Shown piece by piece: positions 26,501 to 40,500 of a stretch of DNA of 64,000 nucleotides. The notes under the pieces were generated by a model that was not told where the DNA came from, made no database searches, and saw only the letters and a program-made list of their open reading frames with translations. The position numbers and the translations under genes are program-made. How positions within the stretch are numbered: the first letter of the stretch is position 1; the number at the start of each line of letters is the position of its first letter. This DNA comes from Istiophorus platypterus. Lineage: Eukaryota; Chordata; Actinopteri; Istiophoriformes; Istiophoridae. The stretch spans positions 7,725,912 to 7,789,911 of the forward strand of contig CM029119.1 of the NCBI GenBank assembly GCA_016859345.1, read 5' to 3'.

Positions 26501-29490
26501 TTCCACCTCACCTCAACACACGTCTCAATCTCAGAAAATTGGTTCATGATGGGAAGAATGGTTTCCATTGAGCTCCCACAGCGCAGATCAGACTTGTTTC
26601 CCACAAGGATGATAGGAATTCTGATATAACATATGAAGACAGGTTAAATCTCAATACAACACTATCATGATTTGTTGTATGCAATAATGACATCACATTA
26701 CAGGTGACTATGCATTACAAGACATATTGCAACTCTCTTACAGACTCATATACTGTGTAATTCACTCTCTCCACATTCTGGGCATTTTGCTGATGTGCTT
26801 ACATTTACAGGGTGACTTAACACTGCAACAGGCTTACATTCCAAGATTTCTAAGTTTACTCGCAGTGGGAAGGAGAGCAAAGTTCAACAGCAAAACAGAG
26901 CCCAAGTAACACAATCATCAAGTTATACATACTTGTTTCCTTTTTCTGCATCTCCGTTTACTAAAGGTATCCATTTAGTTTTGATCTGAAAAGTAACAGG
27001 CAGTGTATGAAACAAGAGTGGTTTGTATTCTAAAATACATTAAGTAAGTATTATATGCAGTAAATGTAATGCTTTTACAGTATGAGACAATGTAAATCAG
27101 GCAGCAGGTTACTACCTTGTCTATTGTGTCCTCGTTGGTGACATCATACACTACACACACCACGTTAGCCTGTGGTTACAAGAACTTAGTATCAAAAAAA
27201 AAAAAACAGACAACAGACTCCATTTAGCCTATTTCAGTTATACCCCTGGTTCACTCTTGAATTAAAAAAAAAATCTCCCCTTCTTGATATGTGCATAAGA
27301 AACCTTGAGAATTACAAATAGCAGGAAAGAAGGAAGACTCACACAATAATGACATGTAAAAAGCGCTGATTCAAGTGCCTGTTTGAATGTGCAAGACTAT
27401 TTATATATGTTTGAAAATCCCTTGAGCCAAAGGTAAGAAAAGATCAGGCTAGGGATGTTGTGACATGTTGGGTATTAATCGTAAAATAGATTGGAGAGAC
27501 ATTTCTTCTGTGTAGGTTATCTGGTTTACAAGGATGATCTGTTGTTAAAAAGGATTATTTCCAAGTACAGAATGTCCATTAGTGCTTTGAGGTTTGATTA
27601 CCTTGATGATCTCATTTCTAAGGACGTCATCACTCTGTTCTTTTTCTGTCGGGGTTGAGGAAAAATACAAACAAACCTGAAAGTCATGTCATATAGACCC
27701 ACACGCACTGTCTATGGCTTTTCATTTTACAGCTGGTGTCTTTATGTACAACAAGCACTGAGACCAACTGGGAGCATTGGCTGATTGTAATGGTACATGT
27801 TAGCCTATGGGTTACAGGACAGCTCATATTACCTGAGTAGTCCACTATGTGTGTAGGCACCTTCTCTGGAGTAACATCAGCAGGGATTGTGATTTCTTCA
27901 GCTCTGGAGGGAACCTGTCAGAGATTGCAGATCACAGATAAACTCTCATTCATCAGTTTATCAGGCCACAGTCTCCAATAATACAGACCCACATCTTAGA
28001 CCCTATTTACAAGAATAGAAAATTTCTCCATGGCATCTTAAGCAGTATCAAGCCACTGTGTCGTGCACATTTACCATCAAATGTACTGAAACTGACAGAA
28101 GCCACAGTCAACAAGTTGGTAAAATGTCAGAATGCATAGAAAAAATTCAGTATTCAGTAAAATTCATTAATGGTTTCTACACACTGTGAGAACCATTCTG
28201 ACCCAGCGTACTGTTTATAGAATGTGTGGATCAGCCTACGTGTAATGAGAATATGAAACTTCAGAGTCAAATAGAGGGGACCATTTTTATGCTAGTCTAT
28301 AGTTGTTTAACAGTTCACCAGTAAGACATTCCAACTTAAGTTCCTCTGATTCTGTAACAAGCCAATTTTGCATATGGAACAGGGAAAGTAAATTTGCAAA
28401 GCAAGCTGCAAATGCTAATGATAACACTTCTTGCTCTGGGCAGGGAGGAATTTCATGAGATGGGTCACAGTGAGCAAGCAGTTGCTCTCACACTCACCTC
28501 GTCCGGGAACTCCTCTCCCACCAAAGACATGATAAGTGATGTCTTCCCCACCTTGGCTGTTAGGAGACACACAATGGAGAGGATGATAAGAGCTGGCACG
28601 TAGAGAGTGTCGAAAGTGATGGCGCTTAAAAAGTGCATGTATGTTTGCATTCACATAAGATGTGCTGAAATGGACTGAATTGCTGCTGCTAGTTCATATG
28701 GCACGAAGCAAACACTTTGATTCCAGCTGTACAGATGTGTACAGATGTGTTCCTTCAGAATCAAACAGAAAATATTAAATCAAACAGGTTATGATCATGT
28801 ATGATATATCTAAGGAAATGCCTAATACTGCCATTATACTGATCCACTGAGCTTAACATTCAGTTAAACTAATGGGAGATGTTTTAACTTTCATTAAAGC
28901 ATGGTGACATGAGAGGTTATTTTTTTCAGTCACAATTTTAGGTAGGTTATAAGGTTAGAGGAGTCAACCTCAGTTCATAATGCTACTTCCTGACCCCACC
29001 TTCGCTAATTTAAATGTTAGCTAACGATATCGATGCTCTCTTGCGTAGAACTATTAAAATAACAAATAATAATTCACAAATATCATTTCTAAACTCTGGC
29101 TTTCGGTGGACGACAGCTTATGAATTAGCAAATGAAAGAAAACAACAACAACACTAACTTGTCCACGGCAGGTACCGTTAGCTAATAACGAACCGTTCGC
29201 ACCTTAATGCAAAGTTCCTCTAAGCTACATTCAAATTAGCGGTCACTTCGTACTAAACGCTGTTTGTTTATTTGTTTGTTTGTTTTAGGACAAAGTCAGC
29301 GCAGATACACAAATAAATTTTTTAATGTGACACATTCATCGCCGACACGCAACCGCCGAGGTGCGTCCAGCACCCGAGTTAGTGCGCTAGCCACCGGCCC
29401 ATGTTCGCTAGTCTATTAGCTTGTTGGTCAGCCTGTCGGCGCAGACGACTTACGTTCCCCCAGCAAAAGTATCCTGACGTCTTTCTTCAT
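20514..29490 (-). CDS. rhot2: Mitochondrial Rho GTPase 2 (Miro2), complete, 19 coding exons
   Basis: Exons join in frame to exactly 618 aa, the length of human RHOT2: 29490-29454, 28556-28498, 27914-27833, 27645-27602, 27169-27116, 26985-26933, 26620-26512, 26335-26234, 26097-25999, 25906-25798, 25694-25574, 25312-25228, 25083-24938, 24803-24703, 22778-22648, 22508-22428, 22322-22200, 21023-20821, 20631-20514. GTPase domain 1 has P-loop GEPKVGKT (11-18) and NKSD (118-121). EF-hand loops lie at 197-208 (DQDNDRILSDTE) and 317-328 (DEDKDSALSPAE). The second GTPase domain has P-loop GPRGTGKT (425-432). A tail-anchor helix lies near 592-612. The protein links mitochondria to TRAK/kinesin/dynein at the outer membrane in a calcium-sensitive way. 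RHOT2 rather than RHOT1 is chosen on PAEFCYKHRLPPP, the SFWLR tail and adjacency to wdr90. Confidence 0.97.
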
Positions 29491-30124
29491 GTCTCCTCCC
29501 CGTGTGAAGAACAGTCCGACGTGCCGCGGCCCTAAAGCGACATTTATCTTTCATTTGAATGTCAAATTTCTGCCCGAGATCGAATGTGTGTGCGTCTCCG
29601 CAGCGATACGTACCCAAGGTGAAACTGTATTGTTCCGGTTCACAGAAGGAGAGACGGGGGAAAAGGCGCCCCCTGCAGGACAAGCGCCGCGCCGCTTCAG
29701 TTTACTGCATACACATGTACACACATATATAAATATAAAAGTCAAAGTGGTTGTTTCCGCGATCATTTGAGATTTATTCTTCACTAAAAGGTCACCGAAT
29801 AGTTTTTCAATTGTGAACCAGTAATGTGGTATTAAAAAAGGGTTGCACCGGCCATGTATCATATCCAGAATGCCGGTTTAGACGTGGCTGGTGGCTCTGG
29901 AAAAATGTTTGAGCAGGGCCAAAGCGACTGAAGCAGCAGTTAACAGAAAAATATAAAAGGCCTGATCTACATTATTATGTGTCCGTATTTTCCTTCTTGA
30001 TCCGACAAAGGCTGCTGAAAACATGAACTGACTATATGAATGGAAAAATGACGTGTGAGTTTTGTATATGAGCAGAAAAACAAAGATCATCACTCCAAGA
30101 GCCTCTCTGTCTCTCTCTCACACA

Positions 30125-30155
<31 letters not shown>

Positions 30156-31165
30156 ATTTGGTATTTTTAGCCTAAGAAAATTGTATGAATTGATGCAAAG
30201 GGTAATGATGATGAAAGCATCATTAGGGAAATGACAGTCCAAAATTTCTGGAGTAATTTACAAATGGGCTTTTGCTGTTCAGTGCATTCTACTGGGAAAT
30301 CACATGGAGTTACAGCGTGTTTAAGGCCATCTGCGAACCGGAGGAAAAAATGGAGAGAGTCGGGTAAGCTCCCAGCAATGTGGTAAATATGTAAGCTGGT
30401 GTTTATTACAGTACCAGTGTTTACCAGCCTTGATAAACACTGGGACTTAAATTTCATTATTAGAAATATGTTATTTTCAATAATTTTCCCCTCTGTGCCA
30501 CAATTTTATGTGGTCTTTGTGAAAATAATAGTAAAACTACTGATGGTACTGCATTGGGATCTCTATGTAGCATCATACCAGTTCTCTTTTTGCTGCATAA
30601 TAGTCAGAATGTGTGGATTTTACTCCATGTAGCATAGATTGGCTTTTTTGAAATAGCCCAACTATTATAAATGTAAATTTATTCATACCAAAGCTTAATT
30701 GACTAACTGTCATTTAAATTGGGAAAGAAGTTTTATTTGAACTAATGTAGTTTGAAGCAACAAGTGTCTTCATTCTCTCAACAGAGCACCGAAGGAAGTG
30801 GTATCTACAGGGTGTAGGCATCATTTCCGAATACTGAAGTGGCAAACTAATGAAAACCACTGACAGAAGAGTGACCCGGTACTAGTAATTAGAGTCACTG
30901 AAAATGTGACACCTGAGTTTAAGTCCTTGTGACAGAAAGGAACTTAAGACTGTCCTTTACCGAAACTGAAACTCCAGGAGATTCCTGCAAAGAGTAGTCA
31001 AAAGAGCCAAAAGTCACCTTATCTATATGTGAGCAGTCCAACTGTCTTCCATTGTCCTTGTGGAAAAGGAAAATAAACACACAATTGTCTTTTTCTGCCA
31101 CAGTCATCTTGTGTGTGTGTACCACCCTAGCATCATTAAAGTTATCTCACAATACAGATTGTAAT
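29491..31165. other. Intergenic between rhot2 5' end and wdr90 3' end
   Basis: The first 250 bases or so upstream of the rhot2 ATG are moderately GC-rich and probably hold its leader and promoter. Further on there is a CT/CA microsatellite and AT-rich DNA. No additional gene is seen. Confidence 0.5.
30102..30156 (+). repeat. CT/CA compound microsatellite
   Basis: A run of TCTCTCTC followed by CTCTCA and a (CA)n tract in the rhot2-wdr90 intergenic DNA. Confidence 0.9.
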
Positions 31166-31179
31166 TTTTCTAGCTGCTT

Positions 31180-31185
31180 TTTATT
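31180..31185 (-). terminator. Candidate poly(A) signal of wdr90
   Basis: TTTATT on the + strand (AATAAA on the transcript) about 400 nt beyond the wdr90 stop codon. It would end the transcript about 1.7 kb short of the rhot2 start codon. Confidence 0.45.
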
Positions 31186-31586
31186 TAAATTCCAGTCCAG
31201 AGCAGCGCATAAACCATGATCATATCTACCTCTCAAAAACAGAAGAAATTACAGCAACTGTTAGTCCATCATAAGCAATGATATGCATTCTAACTCGCAG
31301 CAGAAAAATAAATAGCGAAACATCAGAAGTTGCTGGACATGTAAAACTATCCCTTCAATAAAAACAGCTGTATTTTACAACAACATTAAAGAAAACAGTG
31401 TCATAAAATCCATTGTGGCAAATCTTATATAAAGCTTCTCCACAAATTTTGAACCATCTCCCCTAAAATATTTGATAAATATATTCATGGAAATAATAAA
31501 ATTACAGTAAGTAACAATAGAAACTAGGTACATGTGGAAGGAGATAAACCTACAAGGTTTGAGGTTAATAAACAAATTTGAGGCCC

Positions 31587-34500
31587 TCAGAGGCCCCGCA
31601 CCTCCCAAAGCAGGATCTCATTATAAGCCACAGTGAAAAGAAGTGTCCCTGAAGGAGAAAAGTGGCACGTCTGCAGTGAGTCACTGTGCTGCAAGAAGTC
31701 CTGAAACCTGCCACTGCTCGACTTGATCAACTTCAACACGGGCTCTGATAAGAGATCAGACACAATGAGAAATTATTTAAAAATGTGCTCCTAACTTACA
31801 TTACTAATGTCTTTACTAGTAAGCATATGGTGATGTATCATAAAAAAAACAAGATCAGGGTTTACCTTTTGATCCCACAGCTATGAGCTCACTCTTAGAG
31901 GAGAGGCCAAAGCATGTGGCCCAGTGGGGCAGGGCAATCTTTTTTATTATCTGTAGTAAAAAGACGTATGATATTACAACAATATTTGTGAAAATTCTGT
32001 TGGCAATATCTGGCCTGTATAGGTAAAGAACGAATCCAATCACAGTGATAGAGCAGTGAAGCAGGAGGAGGTGCAGTACTTGTTTTTTAGTCAGGCTGTA
32101 AAAGGACAACTCTTTCTCTACTCCATAGCCAGTGTAAACGACCAGGCCGGGGTCTGCTGGGCAGAAGGCAGCCAGGCTGGGAGGTGGGCTGTCATCCTAC
32201 AACACACAACATTCACAGATCTATAAAATAGGTTCTGGTCAAACATAGACTGAGCTTAATTTTTTATGGGAAGATTTCCAAAGCAAGCTATAACAGTGTG
32301 CCAGAAGCTGTCAAAAAAGCAAGCAAAACATACAGGTACATTTAGAATAAAATAGGCTGAGGGGGAGTAATGGATGCAAATGTGAGTTAAGTATTGATTT
32401 TCTGACTTGGATCCTTTAAAAAGGTCTTAGTTAGCCTTTCTCCTGAGCACAGACTAAAAAACAAAACCTGAAAATTCAGTACAAACCACTGTGCAGAGTA
32501 CAGAAGTATGTAAAAATGAATTGAGTTTTTATGGCTATAAAAGCTCAATGGCTATTTGATTAACAGAGAAACTCGAATGTTATGTGTTTTAAGTGTTTTA
32601 AAGTTTTATTAGATACACCAATATGTCTGTATTTCAGAAAAGGGGAAGCAAGTGTCCCTGAGCCTTAAACAAAAGAGAGATACAGCAGCACTCAACAACT
32701 GGAGTGACATTTCTAGTCATTACCATGTATTATTAATTATAATTGAGTATAATAGAGATGTACCCCAAAATAGGCTGGAGCAGGAAAGGTCAGCCAGTCA
32801 AGCAGATCACACTTGTCCTTCAACCAATTGACAGCCCACACACTGACCCGTCTGTCAGTGCTGGCAGCCAACCACATCTCGTTTCCTTCTAGTCCAAAAT
32901 TCTTACACTGGGGATTAGAAAATAAAACATCTTCAGAGACATACTGATAAAAAAATAAGATATGTCAAAAAATGTCACAAGAACCAAATGAAGAGCAAAC
33001 CTTGTACCTTTTGAGTTCTAATAAAAAGTAAATATATATTTGAATTTAAATTCAAATGAATTACAATTCTTTGTATGAGGGGAGGGCACAATTACAGATT
33101 AATAATGGTTATAAACCATGTAAACAGATCATCAAAGAGTTTAGAAAAGCACTACTGGGTCCATGTAACAATCTTCTGGCAAAAAGAGATGATATGTTTT
33201 CCATCTATCAGCAGAAAAATCAGCTTAAAATAAATTTAAAGAGGGGCAGAGGGTTGACATGAGCTGTAGTACAACTCCATCTACATAGAAAAAAGACACA
33301 AACTGAAATTCAGACTTCAGGAAGAAATGTACTCGGAGTGCTGTCTAAAGTGTCTGAAGTGTTTGTTTGATACGCAGCTGCTGTTGCAGAAACACTGTCT
33401 CACTGTTTCAATTGTGGTTTCATGATAAGCTCTCATAAAGCTCCACTCCTTGGTCTGATTCACTGGGCTGACCTCTTCATTCACACACTGGATGGTGGTA
33501 ATCGGTGCTCCTTTGTGGTCCCTGATGACACGGATAGTCGCTCCATTCACTGGGCTGCTGACAGCTACCAGACCATTCTTCCCTCCTGAAAGGATCACAT
33601 GACCTGTTGGGGGCCATAGAAACAGACAGCCAAACTGGATGAAACATAGCAGCATTAATATAACAAGAAATTTTTACTGCCAGGACATGAACTTGATCAC
33701 GGGTCTTTGAATGTGAAGGAAAATTCTTGTCTTGACCACTCAACTATGCTTTGACCTGTCCTTTGATCCTTTAAATGTTACTCTATTAGTTTTTGACCAT
33801 TACAATAGTAACTAAAACAGTTTATGGCTCATCCATTATAAAAAGAGAGGGTGTTAAAAGCCATGAAATAATCACTGAAAGAAGTAGGAAGGAGAAGTGA
33901 GATAAGCCCAAATAATTCTATTACAACATTTGATCATTAACTAACTCCTGCAAAGCAAGTAAGTTCAATTAATTACAGCAGATGTATGTTCACTGCTGTC
34001 TTCTCTCACCATTGGCAGAGTACTGGATGGCAGTGACAGCCACATTATGGGGATGCAGCTTCATCTCCATCTCTGAGGAGGCAAGCCGGAAGATCCTCAG
34101 GGTCCCGTCGCTGTATCCTGCAGCCACACAGGCACCGTTCTTGCTGGAAGAAGGGCTCCAGCACACACAGCCACAGGCCTGATCAACAGGGGAAAGCAGA
34201 CTCTATATGCAGTTACAGTGCGTAGTGGCTGTGATTGTACCCAAAACATGCCCCTGGTGTAATTAAGAAATTCGCTGATGATTTTTTTCATTTTTAGCTT
34301 TAAAAAAAAAATCAAAAGGCATAAATATTATTTTTCCACCACAATATTTTAATTTGTTAAGGATTACAAACACCAGGAGATCATCAAATTATTAAATAAC
34401 TATTTGAATCAAGTTGTACGATTTATTCTGCTATATTTGGATAATTTGCAAAAACTGAAAATGATATTCTGATTTCCCCATCATATTTATAGAAGAAGTA

Positions 34501-37500
34501 CTGTAGAGGTGTCCCTTTGAAAAAGCATTGCAATGCTTTGGTTTATACCAGACCTGACCCATATATCAATTTAGAAGTTTTCTTAAGTGATGCTCACCTG
34601 GTTGAGCACCTGGAACTGCACAACCAGTTCGTTGCTGAGGGCCGACCACACCCTCACACTGCCGTCCTCACTGCAGGTGGCGAAATGGCTTTCATCAGAG
34701 CAAAACACCACATCGTTTACCTGGACAGCAGAGAAAAGGAGAAAATCAAAAATTACACTTCCTTTTGCTTTTGCAAAAGTTTTATCTCTTTCCCTAATTA
34801 ACTATCAGTTCCATTAGTATCAAATACAATCAAAAACACTTGCCATAATAGTAAATGCCAATTAACAAAAAATCTATGACAATTACATGAATAAAAAAAG
34901 AAATAGAAAAAATTGACAGTTGTTTAAAGTTGACCACCTCATTCATCAGTAATAGTGCAAGTAACCTGGATAACTTAAAATTAATATAAATACAGATTTA
35001 TTTAAAATTATAAAGTAATTTATAAGCAGAGTTTACAAAACATTTCACAAAAGAATATAAAATACAGAAAGACAAAGGTTAACAATGATATGAAACGGGT
35101 GAAACTGATGAATGAATACATAAAATAAATAAGAATAAAAAAAGAAGAAAAAATGTCAAAAGTTAAAGTTGAGTGCTCTGGTGGCCGAGCGGTTACATCA
35201 CAGACCACATTACTGCACCTTCGAAGGGTTCAAATAAATGGACCTTTGTTGAATGTGGTACCCCTTCTCTCCCTCTCTGTTTTCTGTTCACCTCTTCAAT
35301 AATAACTGTTCAGTAAAGGAAAAAATGCCAAAAGTAGTGTATAAGGTAGTGATAGTATATTCTATCACCACATATTCTAATACCATAGCTGTAGCTTATG
35401 ATGGACACACTGACATGTGTAACATGCTATAGGCAGATGGGTGCCATCAACCCATCAGCACTACACTGTTGTTGGGATGTATGTCCAGTTTTTAAGCTGT
35501 AATTCTCCAGCCCCTGCTGGAGATACAAGACTTGGATATGGTCATTTTTCTGGTACCTTGGTCTTGTGCCCGCTGACCAGACGGATGCTGCTGTTATCTG
35601 ACCAGTTGATGTACCAGAGCGTTCCGGCGGTGGTGCCAACGATGCCCATGTCCATTGTGTAATCAAACGCTGCACTGACTGTCGTCCCATCCAGCATTAT
35701 CTCTTGCTCCAACACCACATTGGTCCCACTGAAGGACAGGCACAAGTGACCAAAAACAATGAGTCTATTGAAATGAATGGAGGCATAATCAGTTGAGGAT
35801 GTATTCACATTCTTTATCTGGTTCACACAGTACACAATACCAGTTCCACCTCATTTGTTGCAGACCCTTTTTTATACATGACAGAGATCGCTGCGAAGAA
35901 AAAAAATCAGCTAAATACTGCATTTATCCATAATTACACATTTCTAAAACCACACCTCATAATTAGTAAATATATTATGTTAATCCTCACATTTTAAGCA
36001 AACTGTCATTAGAAATGATTGCTATATATATACACACACATCACTGATTGCTTGTAATTTAACATTTTTAAATTGCAATTATCATCTGGAGACACTCTAA
36101 AGAGGGCTGCAGTGGAGAAGTACAAGAGTAGTAGTTAACAAAATCTTCAAAATACCATTCAAACAGACCTGATTAGCCCGGTAGAAAAATGGCTACAGTA
36201 AATGTCTCAGAAATGCTAAACAAAAAGGGAGAAAAGGAGCCCTTCTGAAACTGTTACTGGTGTTTACAACAACTCACAGAATTACTGAATTTTTATACGG
36301 TAAATCAATCATCCTACCAGTTGGGATCACAAGTAAGGAGTTGGCAATGGTGTGGTTTTGGCTGAAATGGATCTCCAACAGCTCATAATATAGCAAAATT
36401 GTCAGAGGCATAACTTTGTTAATATTTGCACCTAGGTTGTTTTTTCACTCAAACATGTCAAATAAATTCTTGAATTGGCTGCTATTCCTAAAAAGAGGAA
36501 AATACATTACAAATGTACCCATCTGTTATGTATAAATGACATGTCAAACATAACTTAAGAGACTAGCATTTGTGCTATCTAGTATCCTTTTTTGAATTAT
36601 TTATTCTGTTTTAGCTTCTTCTGCCACGCTGTCGTTAGAGGGGTTCATAGGGGGTATACAAATACACTTTCTTCATTTGATATACAGAATAACCAAAGTC
36701 ACAGAGGAAAATAAATCACAGGGTAATAATACAATGTCATGATGCAAAATGGCCCATGATATCTTTAGTATCAAAATACAGGTGATTCTGCACTGTGCAA
36801 TAAATGGCAAGACACTGAAACATCTGTGGGGGGTGAAAATAGGAAAATACTTTTAAAAATCAGAAATCCTAAAGAGGCTAAAGCTTTTTTTTCCCCCTAT
36901 CTACTCAGTTCTACTCAATCTGCAGTATTTTACAGAAACTGAAATGAAAGGACGGGTGGTCCAATGCGTTCCTCTTAGTACAATGACTCAGGAGGCATGT
37001 ACGTATACACAAAATGAGATAATTATAAAATGAAACTACTGTCTAGATAAGACACAGGAAGAATTGTAAGAAAATGAGCTACAAACCTGTCTTTCACATT
37101 GAAGACCTTTTCCTGAGGCTTCATGCCCTGTGCAGCTTCTACCTCCCACATTCGCAACCAGCGTGTGTTGCTGCCTGTCAACAGACGGTTCCCTCGACAC
37201 AACAGCACTCCTACACCAAGAAACCATATCAATCAAATAACCATTTTAACAAACCCAAGAATAAAATACAAGTAAGCCATATACCTCAATGTATTAGGGT
37301 ATATTCCCAAGTGAAATAAAAGCATCATTCACTCTTAAGAGTAGTTATAAAAAAACATATTGTTATCCAAACAAGATTGTCAAAATGTACAGTTAATGTT
37401 TACCAATCTCTCCCTCATCAGCTTCCCAGGTCATGAAGCAGCGCTGTGTGTTAATATCCCAGACACACACATGTCCTCGATTTGTGGCAGTGAACAGAAA

Positions 37501-40500
37501 GGAGTCCAAGTGGTAGCACAGAGCTGTCAGCTCCACATCACCAACCTCCGCTGGTGCCTTCACCCTCTGGACCTACACAGATCAAAGAGTGGTCAGTAAA
37601 TAGAATAGATACAGAGTAAATACAAAAGTACTTGAGATGAACACATCACACATCTAAAGCCAGCATAGTGGATCAGTGAATAAGTGGATCTCAAGTTGAG
37701 AATGTTTTGTCAGCTGCACTCTCTTTGCCTAAATAATTAACTCTGTTTTTCTGTGGCCATTTACCTTGAGGTCTACATCCAGGCCACGGGTGTGGATGAA
37801 GCAGAAGTAAACCCCTTGACTTCCCACACAGGCCAGCTGGCTGGCTGCTGAGGGGCTGAAGGCTGAGTCATGGATCGGCCCTGATACACTTACACTGGAC
37901 AGCAGTTGGAAGCTTTTGCTGCTCCACAGGGCCACCTCTGGCTCAGAGAAGTCTCCTACAGGGCATTGGGAAGAAAAACAGTGGTCAGTAGTAGCAGCAT
38001 CATTTCATTGACCATAGTAGAAATGTTTGTTGTAGTTTAATTATTATGTCTAGAGACTCAAAACATGAAGTTTAAATTTACAGGACTGAAAGAAGCAATC
38101 CAATTTAAATTTTACCCACCGACAGAGAGAAGGAAGCGATCATCCCTGGAAAAAGCAAGACTCTGCACCGCCCCTCTGTGGTAGGAGATGGTATTAAGAC
38201 AGGTTTCCTTCTGGACATGCCAAATGCAGATGAGGCTCCTGCTACTGTTGCTGCCACCAGCTGCTGATGCTATTGTCTGGACGGGAGATGACACAGACCC
38301 AAAGCACCACTCAATAAAATAAAATGAAAAGTTTTAAAAAATTTCAAACCGTTACTAACTCTGTGCAAGTAGCAGCTTGACTCATGTTATCCAAACCAAA
38401 TTCAGTGTTAAAAAGAGAGACAGAAAATACTATGCTTAAGCAACAACTTGAGTCAAATGATATTAGTCAACTGGGCCAACAAGCTAAACATAAAAAAAGA
38501 CTGTTTCATAGTCCTGGTGTTCCTGGGTGACAGGATTATTGAGTCTGACTCTTCTCTGGAGATGAGAGATAAATTTGACAGGACTCCCTTTTAAACTTAA
38601 ATCTTTGTGTTGGACAAAGATTAATTCAGATGGAACTGATTTAATATTTTGATGCAGCAGCTTGTTGAATTTCTTGTGACTGTTGACAGTTCTCTGTGTT
38701 GATTTTTATAACTGTTTGACACACTGCTAATGTTTGCAAAGCTTGACACCCTCCCGTGACCTCCCATGACCTCACATAGAACTTGGCAAACAAGTGGTAC
38801 AATGAAGTGTGAAAAGCATTCATCTCCTGTGACTTATCCTACCCTTTTTTCTTAGTGAGAATGGACTTAAGGATGTTAGTTTCCCTCTGTGTCTCTAGCC
38901 TGGGCAAACAAATGGGCTGAGTTCATTTTATTACTGAGGTAGCGATCCCTCGCAGTCATCTGATTTACCTAATATCCTCCCATACTGAGCTGACCACCTG
39001 AGCCTGTCTGAAAAGGATCATTTTCATTGCAGGTTATTTGCCTATAGATTCACCTCTTGTTGGACACAGTTAACTTTGTAGTCTCTAGTTTTATGGAGGG
39101 GTGACTACAAAATAGTCGTGGCTGAATGGACAGTAGCTTTCTGAGTATATTTAGCAAACAGTAGTGGCTTCTTCTTTCGGTTTGACCATATCACAGGATT
39201 AATGTTAATTAGCTACAGTTGATAACATCTGGTTGCGTCACTTGTCATTTCTGATGAAATTAAGGGTCAGTGGCTAAAAATTAGGGTTTTGCTTGTGAGT
39301 AGTTTATTGTTATGTGTGTACAGTAAAAAATGTGATCTTTATGAAATTATTGTATAGTAACAATATCAAACTAAATTATTAATATTTTCCAGTAAATTTC
39401 AACTTAAAAAGAACACTTGTCTATAGAAGGCATTAAAATAGACAAAATAAAGATGAAAAAACAGAATGGTATGTCTTTTTACCAAAATAAAGGCACTCAC
39501 CCAGAATATCTGAGGGCATACAGGGTCAAGTTGCTCTTCACAGAGAACAGAGCAGTAGTTTTAATGAAATCAACACACTGCTATCAGCTGTCTGACATTG
39601 GTCCATCTTAAGAGTTACCTATAGTAACATTACTGACTGCACACACACTAAAAGACCAGAGTGGACATCAGCACTGTGTCATGACTGTCCCATCAATCCC
39701 CCACATACTGCGTTTTAACCCATTACAATATAACTGTGAAGCCTAGAACTATGAAAGTTACCTGTGCATCATTTGTGACTGCAAGACAAGAGATCTCCTC
39801 ACTGTGGCCCTGCAAGTGTCTCTGACATCCTGTATGAAGGTGCTCCACCACCACCACACATCCACATGAGTACGCAAACAAACCTGTGACAAAAATTAAT
39901 TGAATCATAAGACAGAACAGTCACCAGACACGATAGTTAAAGTTTTGTGTATTCTACCTTATTTTTATTTCAATTTTAGTTTAAATTCTACTATTCAGTT
40001 TAAATTTAGTTAGCTTTCAGTGTTTAATTATACATCCTCCTGGATATAATAATAACCTTGGTCAGGGCTCCAAACCATGTTGCCACGCCCATTGCCATTG
40101 TAGCCAATCACTGCTTTCAGCTTTACGCCCTCTTCTCCTGGTTGGGGAGCCTCAGCAGCCTGGATCAGAGAAAAAAATAAGACAGTATAGCACGCATACC
40201 AATATAGTTTACTGCAATTTAGCATCATACAGTGTTCTTTACCTGATCAAGAGTGGGGGTCTTGAAACGTGGGATAAAGTGCTTGTAACAATCTGGACGT
40301 ACTGGCTTCTTCCTTTTCAACTCACCTGAACCACAAAACAGCATTAATAGAAAAAAGGAAGTTCAATTCTGCCATGAATAAGTAAAACAAGTAAAACAAT
40401 AGAAAGTCAGTTAATTGTCAATCCTGAACAATGCAGTGGAGCACACACCTGTGTCAATACAGCTGGTATTCAGAGGAGGTGTGTGGATTAGCTCTGTGAC

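Noticed and set aside
20514..29490. RHOT1 (Miro1) as identity of the Miro gene
   Set aside because: Some segments resemble both paralogues, but the C-terminal region and the adjoining wdr90 and rhbdl1-like genes match the RHOT2 locus.
35171..35240. A leucine-type tRNA gene
   Set aside because: A and B boxes are present but the stems do not pair, and a SINE tail follows.
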